A stretch of DNA of 27,200 nucleotides, from positions 1 through 27,200 of the forward strand of contig JADMLA020000044.1 of assembly GCA_015482705.2 (NCBI GenBank), in the 5' to 3' direction. The notes beneath the pieces were generated by a model. It saw only the letters and a program-made list of their open reading frames with translations, made no database searches and was not told the origin of the DNA. This document shows, piece after piece, positions 1-6,106 of this stretch. The number at the start of each line of letters is the position of its first letter. The first letter of the stretch is position 1. The translations under genes were made by a program, and so were the position numbers. Source of the stretch: Prosthecochloris sp. Its GTDB lineage: Bacteria; Bacteroidota; Chlorobiia; Chlorobiales; Chlorobiaceae.

Positions 1-1
1 C

Positions 2-1171
2 AAAGGCCGCGAGTTTGGGGCTTTTACGAACGCTCTGCGTAAAAACGGATACCATGTTGAATGGCGCGAATTCAGGGCTTGTGATTACGGAGCTCCGACA
101 ATCCGCAAACGCCTGTTCCTGATTGCCAGGCGCGATGGCTTACCTATTGTGTGGCCAGAACCGACACATGGTGAAGGTTTACGGCCGTATCGAACCGCTG
201 CTGAATGCATAGACTGGTCTATCCCTACGCCATCGATCTTTGAGCGCAAACGTCCACTCGCCGAGGCTACATGCAGACGGATTGCAAAGGGGATCATGAA
301 ATACGTAGTGAATGCACCGGAACCGTTTATTGTGCCCGTCACACATCAAGGCGCGGACAGAGTACACGGTATCAATGAGCCGTTGCGTACAGTTACGGCG
401 GCAAGAAGAGGTGAGTTTGCGCTTATTCAGCCGTTTATCTCATCCTATTACGGTGAGAAGCACACGAATGAGGTACGGGGAAGCTCAATTAACTCGGCAC
501 TTAGGACACAAACAACAGAAAACAGGCATGCCCTTGTCACGGCTTTTCTCGCAAAGCATTATTCCGGTGTTGTCGGTTCAGATCTGCGTGATGCCATAGG
601 AACAGTGACGGCCGTCGACCATCACAGCCTGGTGACGGCACATATTAAGCGCGATTTCGGCCAAAGTGTAGGGCATCCGGTAACGGCTCCTTTGGGGACT
701 GTTACAGGCAATGGAGGTGGCAAGTCTACGTTGATGACGAGCAATCTTGTCAAATTCAGGGGCAATAATATCGGTCAGCCGAATAATGAACCGCTGCGAA
801 CGATCAGTGCAGGAGGTAACCATTTTGCCGAGGTCAGGGCTTTTCTGATCAAATACTATGGTACGGACCAGGACCCGCGCCTTGAAGAACCATTGCATAC
901 AGTCACTTCCAAGGACAGGTTCGGGCTTGTGACTGTTGAGGGTCAGCAGTACATGATTACTGATATAGGCATGCGGATGCTTGCCCCTCGAGAGCTGTTT
1001 CGTGCTCAAGGATTCCCAGATAGTTACATCATCGGCGACAATCCAGATCAAGGTTTAGCATTGACGAAGACAGCGCAGGTCAGGATGTGTGGAAACAGCG
1101 TTTGCCCGCCGATCGCTCAGGCGATTGTTGAGGCAAACGTACCGGAAATGAAGGCAACCGTAGCAGCATAA
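2..1171 (+). CDS. DNA C5-cytosine methyltransferase, C-terminal part (5' truncated by window)
   Basis: The reading frame is open from base 2, so the gene starts upstream; 389 residues are visible. They contain the late motifs of C5-cytosine methyltransferases: a motif VIII-like TIRKRLFLIA (about nt 100-130), motif IX-like APRELFRAQGFP (nt about 983-1018) and motif X GNSVCPPIAQAI. The catalytic PCQ loop and the SAM-binding motif must lie upstream. Between motifs VIII and IX, where the target-recognition domain sits, there are six imperfect repeats of 32-37 residues (nt 323-937), each ending in a PLRTVTA-like strand followed by LVT. The enzyme methylates cytosine C5 in phage or host DNA. Here it may protect the phage from restriction, or make the 5-methylcytosine substrate for further modification together with the glycosyltransferase at 5255. 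An adenine methyltransferase follows 27 bp downstream. Confidence 0.93.
   Translation, partial: KGREFGAFTNALRKNGYHVEWREFRACDYGAPTIRKRLFLIARRDGLPIVWPEPTHGEGLRPYRTAAECIDWSIPTPSIFERKRPLAEATCRRIAKGIMKYVVNAPEPFIVPVTHQGADRVHGINEPLRTVTAARRGEFALIQPFISSYYGEKHTNEVRGSSINSALRTQTTENRHALVTAFLAKHYSGVVGSDLRDAIGTVTAVDHHSLVTAHIKRDFGQSVGHPVTAPLGTVTGNGGGKSTLMTSNLVKFRGNNIGQPNNEPLRTISAGGNHFAEVRAFLIKYYGTDQDPRLEEPLHTVTSKDRFGLVTVEGQQYMITDIGMRMLAPRELFRAQGFPDSYIIGDNPDQGLALTKTAQVRMCGNSVCPPIAQAIVEANVPEMKATVAA
323..937 (+). repeat. Six degenerate coding repeats in the methyltransferase recognition region
   Basis: Six tandem units lie at nt 323-430, 431-541, 542-637, 638-739, 740-838 and 839-937. The shared pattern is roughly aFLxKYYGxxxg, then EPLrTVTa, then hxLVT. 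The units have diverged in DNA sequence and are mainly visible in protein. The type of unit is known from phage and bacterial cytosine methyltransferases. The count of six is my own reading of the translation. Confidence 0.75.
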
Positions 1172-1180
1172 TTATGAAAA

Positions 1181-1200
1181 CCTTACACAACCTTACACAT
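1181..1200 (+). repeat. Two adjacent 10-bp direct repeats at the adenine-methyltransferase start
   Basis: CCTTACACAA is followed immediately by CCTTACACAT, the second copy ending inside the start codon at 1199. The pair takes up most of the gap between the two methyltransferase genes, where no clear Shine-Dalgarno is seen. It could be a protein-binding site or a chance duplication. An 11-codon ORF (1174-1209) also runs through it and ends inside the next gene. Confidence 0.4.
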
Positions 1201-2668
1201 GATGTTTGATTCAGAATTTTTCCCTACCCCAATAAAGGTGATCGACAAAATGATCGCACCGTTGACAACAGTGGTCTACGGATATAATGTGTTCGATCCA
1301 CAGCGATTCGGAGATGATCCCCAAATACTTGAGCCGTCGGCAGGGAAGGGTGATATACTCGAAAAAATCGCAGGCAAGCAGTATACCTCAAACATGGCAC
1401 GAAAGGAAAGCTGTTACGCAATCGAGCTTAATCCTGAATTGCAGAGCGTTTTGCACGGTAAGGGGTACAAAGTCATTGACAGCGATTTCCTCCAGCACAA
1501 ACCGGATTACAGCTATGACATCATTTTGATGAATCCGCCGTTCAGCAATGGAGACCAGCATTTATTGCATGCTTGGGAAATCCTTGAAGGCGGTGCGATA
1601 GCGTGTGTACTAAACGCAGAGACGATCCGCAACTCGTACACAAAAAACCGGCAACTGCTCAAGAACATCATCGATCAGAACGGAGAGGTCGAGTTCATCG
1701 GTAATGCTTTCAGTACCGCAGAGCGCAAAACAAACGCCGAAATCGCCATTGTGTGGTTGTATAAGGAGCCCGCAAAGGACCGCTTCAAGTTTGACTTCAC
1801 GCCGATAGAGAGTGAGAGTTTCGACATCGATGATAGGAAAGTCCAAGCCAATGGAGAAATGGCTGTCAACGACTTCCTTGGTGCATTATTGAATACTTAC
1901 GACCAGACAAAGGCTGCATTTGTGGAATATCTACGAGCTCGTGAAGCCGTAGAGTTTTATTCCCGGTACTTAATCAATGATTATCGTCGATCACTTAAGG
2001 ACTTAACGGAAGAAGCGGAGAAAAGCGGCAAAACAATCAAGTCTCAATACAATGCCTTCGTGACAGCCTACAAACGAGAGGCATGGATTGAGATACTGCG
2101 AAAGCTCAATATCGAGAAATACATGACCTCGAAGGTTCAGCGCGATTTCGAGGAGTGGAAAAAGCAACAGGGAGGCATGGACCTCAACCGGCAGAATATC
2201 CATGCGCTCATGATGAACCTCGTCAACAACAAAGATGAGATCATGAAACAGGCATGTGTCGAAGTCTTTGATGAAATGACCACGTACTACAAAGAAAACC
2301 GCATGGTCGTCGAGGGCTGGAAAACGAACGACATGTGGCGTGTCAACCGTAAGGTAATTCTTCCCTATGCGGTCGAGCGCGGGTGGAGCGGTGATACGTA
2401 TCGCATTCGATGGAATGCGCAGCGTGACACCGTGAGCGACATCGATCGCGTCATGGCGTACCTATCCGGCAAGAATTATGACACGATACGCAGGATTGAG
2501 CATGCCGTAGAGGACAAGAACAACCACAAGCAGGGCGAGAGTGAGTTTTTCCGCTTGAAGTGGTATAAGAAAGGCACCCTGCATCTCGAATGGAAAGATA
2601 AAGACCTCTGGGCAACCTTCAACCAGGTCGCTTGCGAAGGTAAAAATTGGCTTGGAACAGCAGCATAA
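1199..2668 (+). CDS. N6-adenine DNA methyltransferase with DUF4942-like C-terminus
   Basis: This 489-residue protein carries the SAM-binding motif EPSAGKGDI at residues 45-53 and the catalytic NPPF motif at residues 112-115, as in gamma-type N6-adenine methyltransferases. The segment from about residue 225 onward, with MDLNRQNIHALMMN and WRVNRKVILPYAVERGW, looks like the DUF4942 domain often fused to phage adenine methyltransferases. The likely reaction is transfer of methyl from SAM to adenine N6 in DNA. No restriction endonuclease is adjacent, so a solitary protective or regulatory enzyme is most likely. The start at 1199 (ATGATG) follows the N-terminal pattern FFPTP typical of this group. 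There is no good Shine-Dalgarno; the start overlaps a 10-bp direct repeat. Confidence 0.9.
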   Translation: MMFDSEFFPTPIKVIDKMIAPLTTVVYGYNVFDPQRFGDDPQILEPSAGKGDILEKIAGKQYTSNMARKESCYAIELNPELQSVLHGKGYKVIDSDFLQHKPDYSYDIILMNPPFSNGDQHLLHAWEILEGGAIACVLNAETIRNSYTKNRQLLKNIIDQNGEVEFIGNAFSTAERKTNAEIAIVWLYKEPAKDRFKFDFTPIESESFDIDDRKVQANGEMAVNDFLGALLNTYDQTKAAFVEYLRAREAVEFYSRYLINDYRRSLKDLTEEAEKSGKTIKSQYNAFVTAYKREAWIEILRKLNIEKYMTSKVQRDFEEWKKQQGGMDLNRQNIHALMMNLVNNKDEIMKQACVEVFDEMTTYYKENRMVVEGWKTNDMWRVNRKVILPYAVERGWSGDTYRIRWNAQRDTVSDIDRVMAYLSGKNYDTIRRIEHAVEDKNNHKQGESEFFRLKWYKKGTLHLEWKDKDLWATFNQVACEGKNWLGTAA

Positions 2669-2679
2669 CAGTAACCATC

Positions 2680-3606
2680 ATGGCAGACTACAGGACAATA
2701 AGCGCCGGCTTTTGGAACGACCCTTACACAGAGAGCCTAACACCTCAAGAGAAGCTATTTTACCTCTATCTCTTCTCATGCCCCCACACCAATAACGCGG
2801 GAATTCTCCACATATCGCCGCGTAAAATGGCGTTTGAGACAGGTATAGACAGTGTTCAGCCTCTGATCGACAAGCTATGCGATAAGAAAAAGCTTGTTGA
2901 ACATGAGGGTTATTACTGGGTTGTCAACTTCATAAAGCATCAGTCCTCAACTTCTCCAAAAATCATTCAAAGCATAGCTAAGGCACTTAAATCTGTACCT
3001 GTAGCCTTGGCTGATATGGTATTGAGAAGATATGATACCCTATCGATACCCTATGAATACCCTATCAGTACCCAATGCATACCCTACGCTGAAAGGGAAT
3101 TGGAAAGGGAAAGGGAATTGGAAGAGGAAGAGGAATACTCTTCTCCCTCCGAAACGCCACCTCCGCAACCGGAAGGCAAGAAATCCTTCTCGAAAGCCTT
3201 TCTGGAGTCGGAGTTCAGGAAGGAGGCTTACAAATTCGCAGACTGGTTTCGAACAATCACTGTTGAAACGGTCAAGTTTGATCGCGATGCATGGGCACAG
3301 GTATGGGACCAATTACGGAGGATCGATAACCGTGACAACGTGGAAGAGATGCTACGAGCGATACAGTGGGCTCGAGGTGACCCATTCTGGTCGACCAACT
3401 TCTTCAGCCCTCTCAAACTGAGAGAACGCGACAAGCAGAAAATGATGTACATCGATGTTTTTCTGGAAAAGATGATGAACTCAAAACAGCAAAGCAATGG
3501 CACAGGCAGTACAACAGCAACAAAAAAAGGTGTTTCACTTGATGAGTACCGGTCAACAATTGACTGGATTAAACAGCATCCCGGCTTACGACACAGAAGC
3601 GAATGA
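2680..3606 (+). CDS. Phage replication initiator (winged-helix / DnaD-like)
   Basis: This 308-residue protein begins at ATG 2680, 11 bp after the previous gene. The longer frame from 2647 would overlap that gene and has an unconvincing N-terminus. Residues 1-100 (DYRTISAGFWNDPYTESLTP, then EKLFYLYLFSCPHTN) match the winged-helix N-terminal domain of phage replication initiators or replisome organisers. Next come a linker encoded by the 11-bp repeats, a highly charged Glu/Arg stretch (about residues 137-153), and a C-terminal helical domain with WAQVWDQL and GDPFWSTNFFSPLKL typical of phage replication proteins. The protein probably binds the repeats inside its own gene and recruits a helicase or its loader. 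The role rests on the family pattern and on the internal iterons. Confidence 0.8.
   Translation: MADYRTISAGFWNDPYTESLTPQEKLFYLYLFSCPHTNNAGILHISPRKMAFETGIDSVQPLIDKLCDKKKLVEHEGYYWVVNFIKHQSSTSPKIIQSIAKALKSVPVALADMVLRRYDTLSIPYEYPISTQCIPYAERELERERELEEEEEYSSPSETPPPQPEGKKSFSKAFLESEFRKEAYKFADWFRTITVETVKFDRDAWAQVWDQLRRIDNRDNVEEMLRAIQWARGDPFWSTNFFSPLKLRERDKQKMMYIDVFLEKMMNSKQQSNGTGSTTATKKGVSLDEYRSTIDWIKQHPGLRHRSE
3035..3089 (+). repeat. Five 11-bp iterons: candidate replication origin
   Basis: Five copies of an 11-mer start at 3035, 3046, 3057, 3068 and 3079: ATACCCTATCG, ATACCCTATGA, ATACCCTATCA, GTACCCAATGC and ATACCCTACGC. The spacing is exactly 11 bp, one helical turn. Because 11 is not a multiple of 3, the repeat is not a by-product of a protein repeat. 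The arrangement parallels phage lambda, where the origin iterons lie inside initiator gene O. Origin function is inferred. Confidence 0.72.
3091..3135 (+). other. Purine-rich tract next to the iterons (possible DNA-unwinding element)
   Basis: Just downstream of the iterons the + strand is almost entirely purine, built from GGAATTGGAAAGGGAAA-like and GAAGAGGAA units. It encodes the Glu/Arg-rich linker of the initiator. In lambda the corresponding position holds a strand-asymmetric, easily opened segment beside the O-binding sites. A role in unwinding is inference; it may only reflect a charged linker. Confidence 0.45.
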
Positions 3607-4006
3607 GCTGATACTGTACACAGATGGCTTGCTCGATGGTGAAACCACGGAGAACCTCTACAATCTACTACTGCAGGCATTCCCGAAAATGACCAATGGG
3701 GTAGGAAGGCTGATTATTGACCGCATGGTTGCAAATGGGTTCACAAATAGGCGTGCGACCGATGCTGTGCATAATGTGATAGACACCTACGAGGGTTGGG
3801 ATAAATGTCCAAACGTGGCCAACTTCATCGGTTTCGATAAGCGCGTGAAAGTGTTGACGTATCGCGAGCTGAACTATCTGCACGACGAAGGAAAGCTGGC
3901 ATGGGATGATTACGAACCCGTAGATGTTGGCCTTGACAAGCCCAGGTGGGCCAAGAAAGAGGACGTACAACAGTATGGGCTCAAGCGGTGGGTAGTGAAA
4001 ACGTAA
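3542..4006 (+). CDS. Conserved-looking phage protein of unknown function, helicase-loader position
   Basis: This protein has 154 residues from ATG 3542, which is preceded by an AAAGGTG Shine-Dalgarno about 9 nt away. An alternative ATG at 3497 would give 169 residues but has no ribosome site and adds a Gln-rich leader that shadows the end of the upstream gene. I do not recognise the family with certainty. Visible features are a helical N-terminal half (ENLYNLLLQAFPKMTNG), a central segment RRATDAVHNVIDTYEGWDKC then NVANFIGFDKRVKVLTYREL, and an aromatic, basic C-terminus ending RWVVKT. No Walker motif, cysteine cluster or membrane segment is seen. It overlaps the initiator gene, the place where many phages carry a helicase loader or accessory replication factor, so a replication role is plausible but unproven. 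Confidence 0.7.
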   Translation: MSTGQQLTGLNSIPAYDTEANELILYTDGLLDGETTENLYNLLLQAFPKMTNGVGRLIIDRMVANGFTNRRATDAVHNVIDTYEGWDKCPNVANFIGFDKRVKVLTYRELNYLHDEGKLAWDDYEPVDVGLDKPRWAKKEDVQQYGLKRWVVKT

Positions 4007-4033
4007 ACGAAAAAGGAAAAGGATAGCTCTACG

Positions 4034-4492
4034 ATGCACAACAGTGCTGCTGAACAACTCGTGAATAACATCGGCTTTGAGGCTGCTTTACGCATCATAG
4101 CTGGATGGGGAGGCCAGACGCTTTACGTACCTGGCAAGGTAAATACTCAACACCTCATTTGTAAGGTGATTGGGGTTGAGGCCTTCGAGCGTCTCGAGAG
4201 CGTCTACGGATCACAGACGATCACAGTACCGAAGCTCAACTTGAAGCACATAAAGCTTGAGGTTGACGCTATAACGCTGGTGTCGAAGGGTCTGAGTACA
4301 CGGGAAGCCGCGAGAGTTCTCGGGGTGTCAATAGAGCGGGTAAAGCAGATTGTGAGTAAACATAAGGTGCTTGTGCGGTCGAAGCAAAAGCGCCTTAAGG
4401 ACGCTGGGGACCCTGGGAGTGAAACGGGGTGCGGGGCGGCTGACCCCCGAAAAAGCGTTAGCCACAGAAGTTCCCCGACTTCCTACCAATAA
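4034..4492 (+). CDS. Mor-family transcription activator (Mu middle-operon-regulator-like)
   Basis: This 152-residue protein has the two hallmarks of the Mor/C activator family of Mu-like phages. One is a dimerisation part with GWGGQTLYVPG and, as a second copy of the motif, YGSQTITVPK. The other is a C-terminal helix-turn-helix, GLSTREAARVLGVSIERVKQ (about residues 85-105). Such proteins activate middle or late phage promoters by binding a dyad near -35. Here it stands between the replication genes and the packaging/structural genes, the right place for a late-gene switch. A Shine-Dalgarno AAGGA precedes ATG 4034 by 10 nt. The last 35 residues (Gly/Pro/Ser-rich, from about nt 4390) are unlike Mor and come from a GC-rich stretch that may carry a DNA site instead of a useful protein tail. 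Confidence 0.82.
   Translation: MHNSAAEQLVNNIGFEAALRIIAGWGGQTLYVPGKVNTQHLICKVIGVEAFERLESVYGSQTITVPKLNLKHIKLEVDAITLVSKGLSTREAARVLGVSIERVKQIVSKHKVLVRSKQKRLKDAGDPGSETGCGAADPRKSVSHRSSPTSYQ
4426..4448 (+). other. cos-like GC-rich motif (candidate packaging site)
   Basis: GGGCGGCTGACCC at 4434-4446 differs from the lambda cohesive-end sequence GGGCGGCGACCT by one inserted base and the last base. It lies in a locally very GC-rich stretch with a GGGG/CCCC dyad (4433-4436 with 4444-4447). The phage has lambda-type terminase genes 1.7 kb downstream. In lambda the site lies directly before Nu1; here two extra genes intervene. Resemblance by chance in GC-rich DNA is possible. Confidence 0.3.
4467..4482 (+). 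promoter_or_regulatory. Inverted repeat GAAGT-6-ACTTC near the end of the Mor-like gene
   Basis: Perfect 5-bp arms, GAAGT and ACTTC, flank TTCCCG-like spacer bases. The element is 34 bp upstream of the ParB-domain gene and ahead of the late operon. Mor proteins bind short dyads near the -35 position of promoters with weak -35 boxes, so this could be the activator's operator. No convincing -10 box is visible, and the call is tentative. Confidence 0.25.
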
Positions 4493-4515
4493 GTAAAAAA
4501 AATAAAGTCTGGAGT

Positions 4516-5268
4516 ATGCGACTAACTGAGTTAAAACTGAATTTGGATAACCCAAGGGTAATCGATGAAGATAAACTGGAGCGGCTTTGCAGGTCGCTGA
4601 AAGATTTCCCGCAGATGATGGAATTACGCCCGATTATTGTAGATGATCAATCAATGATTATGGGGGGTAACATGCGGTATAAGGCCCTACAAAAATTAGG
4701 ATATGATGAGATACCGGATTTGTGGGTAAAACGAGCTGAAGAGCTGACAGCAGAGCAAAAACGAGAATTTATCATAAAGGATAATGTTGGCTTTGGCGAA
4801 TGGGATCTGGATGCGTTAGTAAGCTGGGATCAAGAAGAGTTGTTGGATTGGGGGTTGAATCTGAGTGAGTTTACTGAAGAAGAGATTGAGTTTGATAAAT
4901 CCGGGGTTGATGGTGAGTACACGAAAAAGATCCAAGCGCCGATATATGAACCAAAAAATGAAAAGCCTGCGGTATCGGAACTGTGTGATACTGGGAAATA
5001 TATCGAGCTGATTGAGGAAATCAAGGCGACAGAAGTTGATGAGGAAACAAAGCGATTTCTGATTTTGGCTGCACAAAGACACAACGTTTTTGACTACAGA
5101 AAGATCGCAGACTTTTATGCGCATTCTGATACTACGATACAGAATCTTATGGAAAGGTCTGCGTTAGTGATAATCGATTTTGAGAAAGCGATTGAAAACG
5201 GATATGTGAAACTGTCGGAAGAGCTGGAAGATATTTTTTTGGAGGACTATTGCGATGATGAAGAATAG
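4516..5268 (+). CDS. ParB/Srx-type N-terminal domain protein, partner of base glycosyltransferase
   Basis: This is a 250-residue protein. Residues 5-110 form a ParB-like N-terminal domain: LKLNLDNPRV, ELRPIIVDDQSMIMGGN, then MRYKALQKLGYDEIP (the box-II GGNxRY motif) and a following KREFIIKDNVGFGEWDLDAL helix pair seen in phage ParB proteins. The C-terminal region (about 155-250) has helices ending in IADFYAHSD, MERSALVIIDFEKAIENGYV, which I associate with phage proteins encoded directly before TAGT-type glycosyltransferases. ParB folds can act as nucleotidases or DNA-binding switches; in base-modification operons their role is not settled. The gene overlaps the glycosyltransferase gene by 14 bp, so the two products are probably co-translated partners. 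Sampled rows have about 38% G+C, lower than the structural genes, which suggests a transferred cassette. Confidence 0.85.
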   Translation: MRLTELKLNLDNPRVIDEDKLERLCRSLKDFPQMMELRPIIVDDQSMIMGGNMRYKALQKLGYDEIPDLWVKRAEELTAEQKREFIIKDNVGFGEWDLDALVSWDQEELLDWGLNLSEFTEEEIEFDKSGVDGEYTKKIQAPIYEPKNEKPAVSELCDTGKYIELIEEIKATEVDEETKRFLILAAQRHNVFDYRKIADFYAHSDTTIQNLMERSALVIIDFEKAIENGYVKLSEELEDIFLEDYCDDEE

Positions 5269-6106
5269 AGATTTTGCTGTTTTCATTCTGACGCACGGTC
5301 GACCGAATAATGTCATCACGTACAAGAGTCTTCAGAAGCATGGGTATACGGGAAAGGTTTTTATTGTCATCGACAATGAGGATAAGTCGGCGGATCAGTA
5401 CAGGGAAATATTCGGTGATAAGGTGGTTGTGTTTGATAAAGCAGAAATAGCAAAAACGTTTGACGAAGGGGACAATTTTCAAGACCGGCGGGCGATAATC
5501 TATGCGAGAAATGCAACGTTTCAAATCGCGGATGAAAAGGGGATCAAGTATTTCATGCAGTTGGATGATGATTATACAGACTTTCGGTTCAAATTCAATG
5601 CAAATGATGAGTATGGCGATTGGTCCATGAAACGGCTGGATGTAGTCCTTGATGTGATGCTGAATTTCTATAAATCGACACCGGCTTTGTCTGTGGCTAT
5701 GGCCCAGGGAGGTGATTTTGTCGGTGGAGTAGTCGGTAACTTTGCGGAAAAGAAATTGCGCAGAAAGTGCATGAATACCTTTATCTGCTCTACGGATAGA
5801 GTGTTTCAATTTTTTGGGAGAATCAACGAGGATGTGAATACGTATACCAACCTTGGGGGAAGAGGTGGGCTTTTTTTGACGGTCCCGAATATTGCGATCC
5901 AGCAAAAGCAAACGCAAAGCAATGCTGGGGGCATGACTGATCTATATCTCGATAGCGGGACTTATGTTAAATCTTTTTACTCGGTTATGTATTCGCCGTC
6001 TTGTGTGGATATACGATTGATGGGGTCGAAACATAGGAGGCTTCACCATCGAATATCATGGGCGACTGCTGTTCCGGTGATTCTGGATGAAAAATTTAAG
6101 AAGTAG
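5255..6106 (+). CDS. TET-associated (GREB1-related) DNA-base glycosyltransferase, TAGT family
   Basis: This 283-residue GT-A-like glycosyltransferase opens with the nucleotide-sugar-binding strand FAVFILTHGRPNNV (residues 7-20), followed by IVIDNED (37-43), an ARN motif (84-86) and the metal-binding QLDDDYTDF (102-110; DDD at 104-106). The C-terminal half has FICSTDRVFQFFGRINEDVN, a QKQTQSNAGGMTDLYLDSGTY-like stretch and a LHHRISW ending. These features fit the phage TAGT/GREB1-related family, predicted to add sugars to hydroxylated bases in DNA and found beside TET/JBP oxygenases and ParB proteins. A GGAGG Shine-Dalgarno ends 9 nt before ATG 5255. No oxygenase or hydroxymethylase is in the window, so the acceptor base is unknown. 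A cytosine C5-methyltransferase at the window start could supply the first step. Confidence 0.85.
   Translation: MMKNRDFAVFILTHGRPNNVITYKSLQKHGYTGKVFIVIDNEDKSADQYREIFGDKVVVFDKAEIAKTFDEGDNFQDRRAIIYARNATFQIADEKGIKYFMQLDDDYTDFRFKFNANDEYGDWSMKRLDVVLDVMLNFYKSTPALSVAMAQGGDFVGGVVGNFAEKKLRRKCMNTFICSTDRVFQFFGRINEDVNTYTNLGGRGGLFLTVPNIAIQQKQTQSNAGGMTDLYLDSGTYVKSFYSVMYSPSCVDIRLMGSKHRRLHHRISWATAVPVILDEKFKK

Noticed and set aside
578..1051. Minus-strand open frame of 157 codons opposite the cytosine methyltransferase
   Set aside because: The plus-strand frame carries conserved methyltransferase motifs across the whole stretch; the antisense translation resembles no protein.
2647..2679. Earlier start for the replication initiator at 2647
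   Set aside because: It would overlap the methyltransferase gene and add an 11-residue stretch unlike initiator N-termini; ATG 2680 begins at the family's usual start.
3035..3089. Repeat cluster considered as a CRISPR array
   Set aside because: The repeats are 11 bp with no spacers between them and lie within a coding gene; a CRISPR needs longer repeats separated by unique spacers.
3032..3421. Second plus-strand frame (129 codons) inside the initiator gene
   Set aside because: It is an Arg/Lys-rich off-frame reading of the iteron and purine tract, without ribosome site or family match.
4516..5268. ParB-domain gene considered as a plasmid-type partition protein
   Set aside because: No ParA partner or parS-like repeats are adjacent, and the protein is fused to a tail seen next to phage glycosyltransferases.
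5147..5917. Long minus-strand open frame (256 codons) opposite the glycosyltransferase gene
   Set aside because: It is fully antisense to a gene with clear family motifs, its translation shows no recognisable domain, and no ribosome site precedes it. It looks like a codon-bias shadow.
4034..6106. Mu-type transposable phage suggested by the Mor-like activator
   Set aside because: No MuA/MuB transposase or Mu-type head gene is visible; the terminase and head genes are of the lambda cos type. Transposase genes outside the window cannot be excluded.
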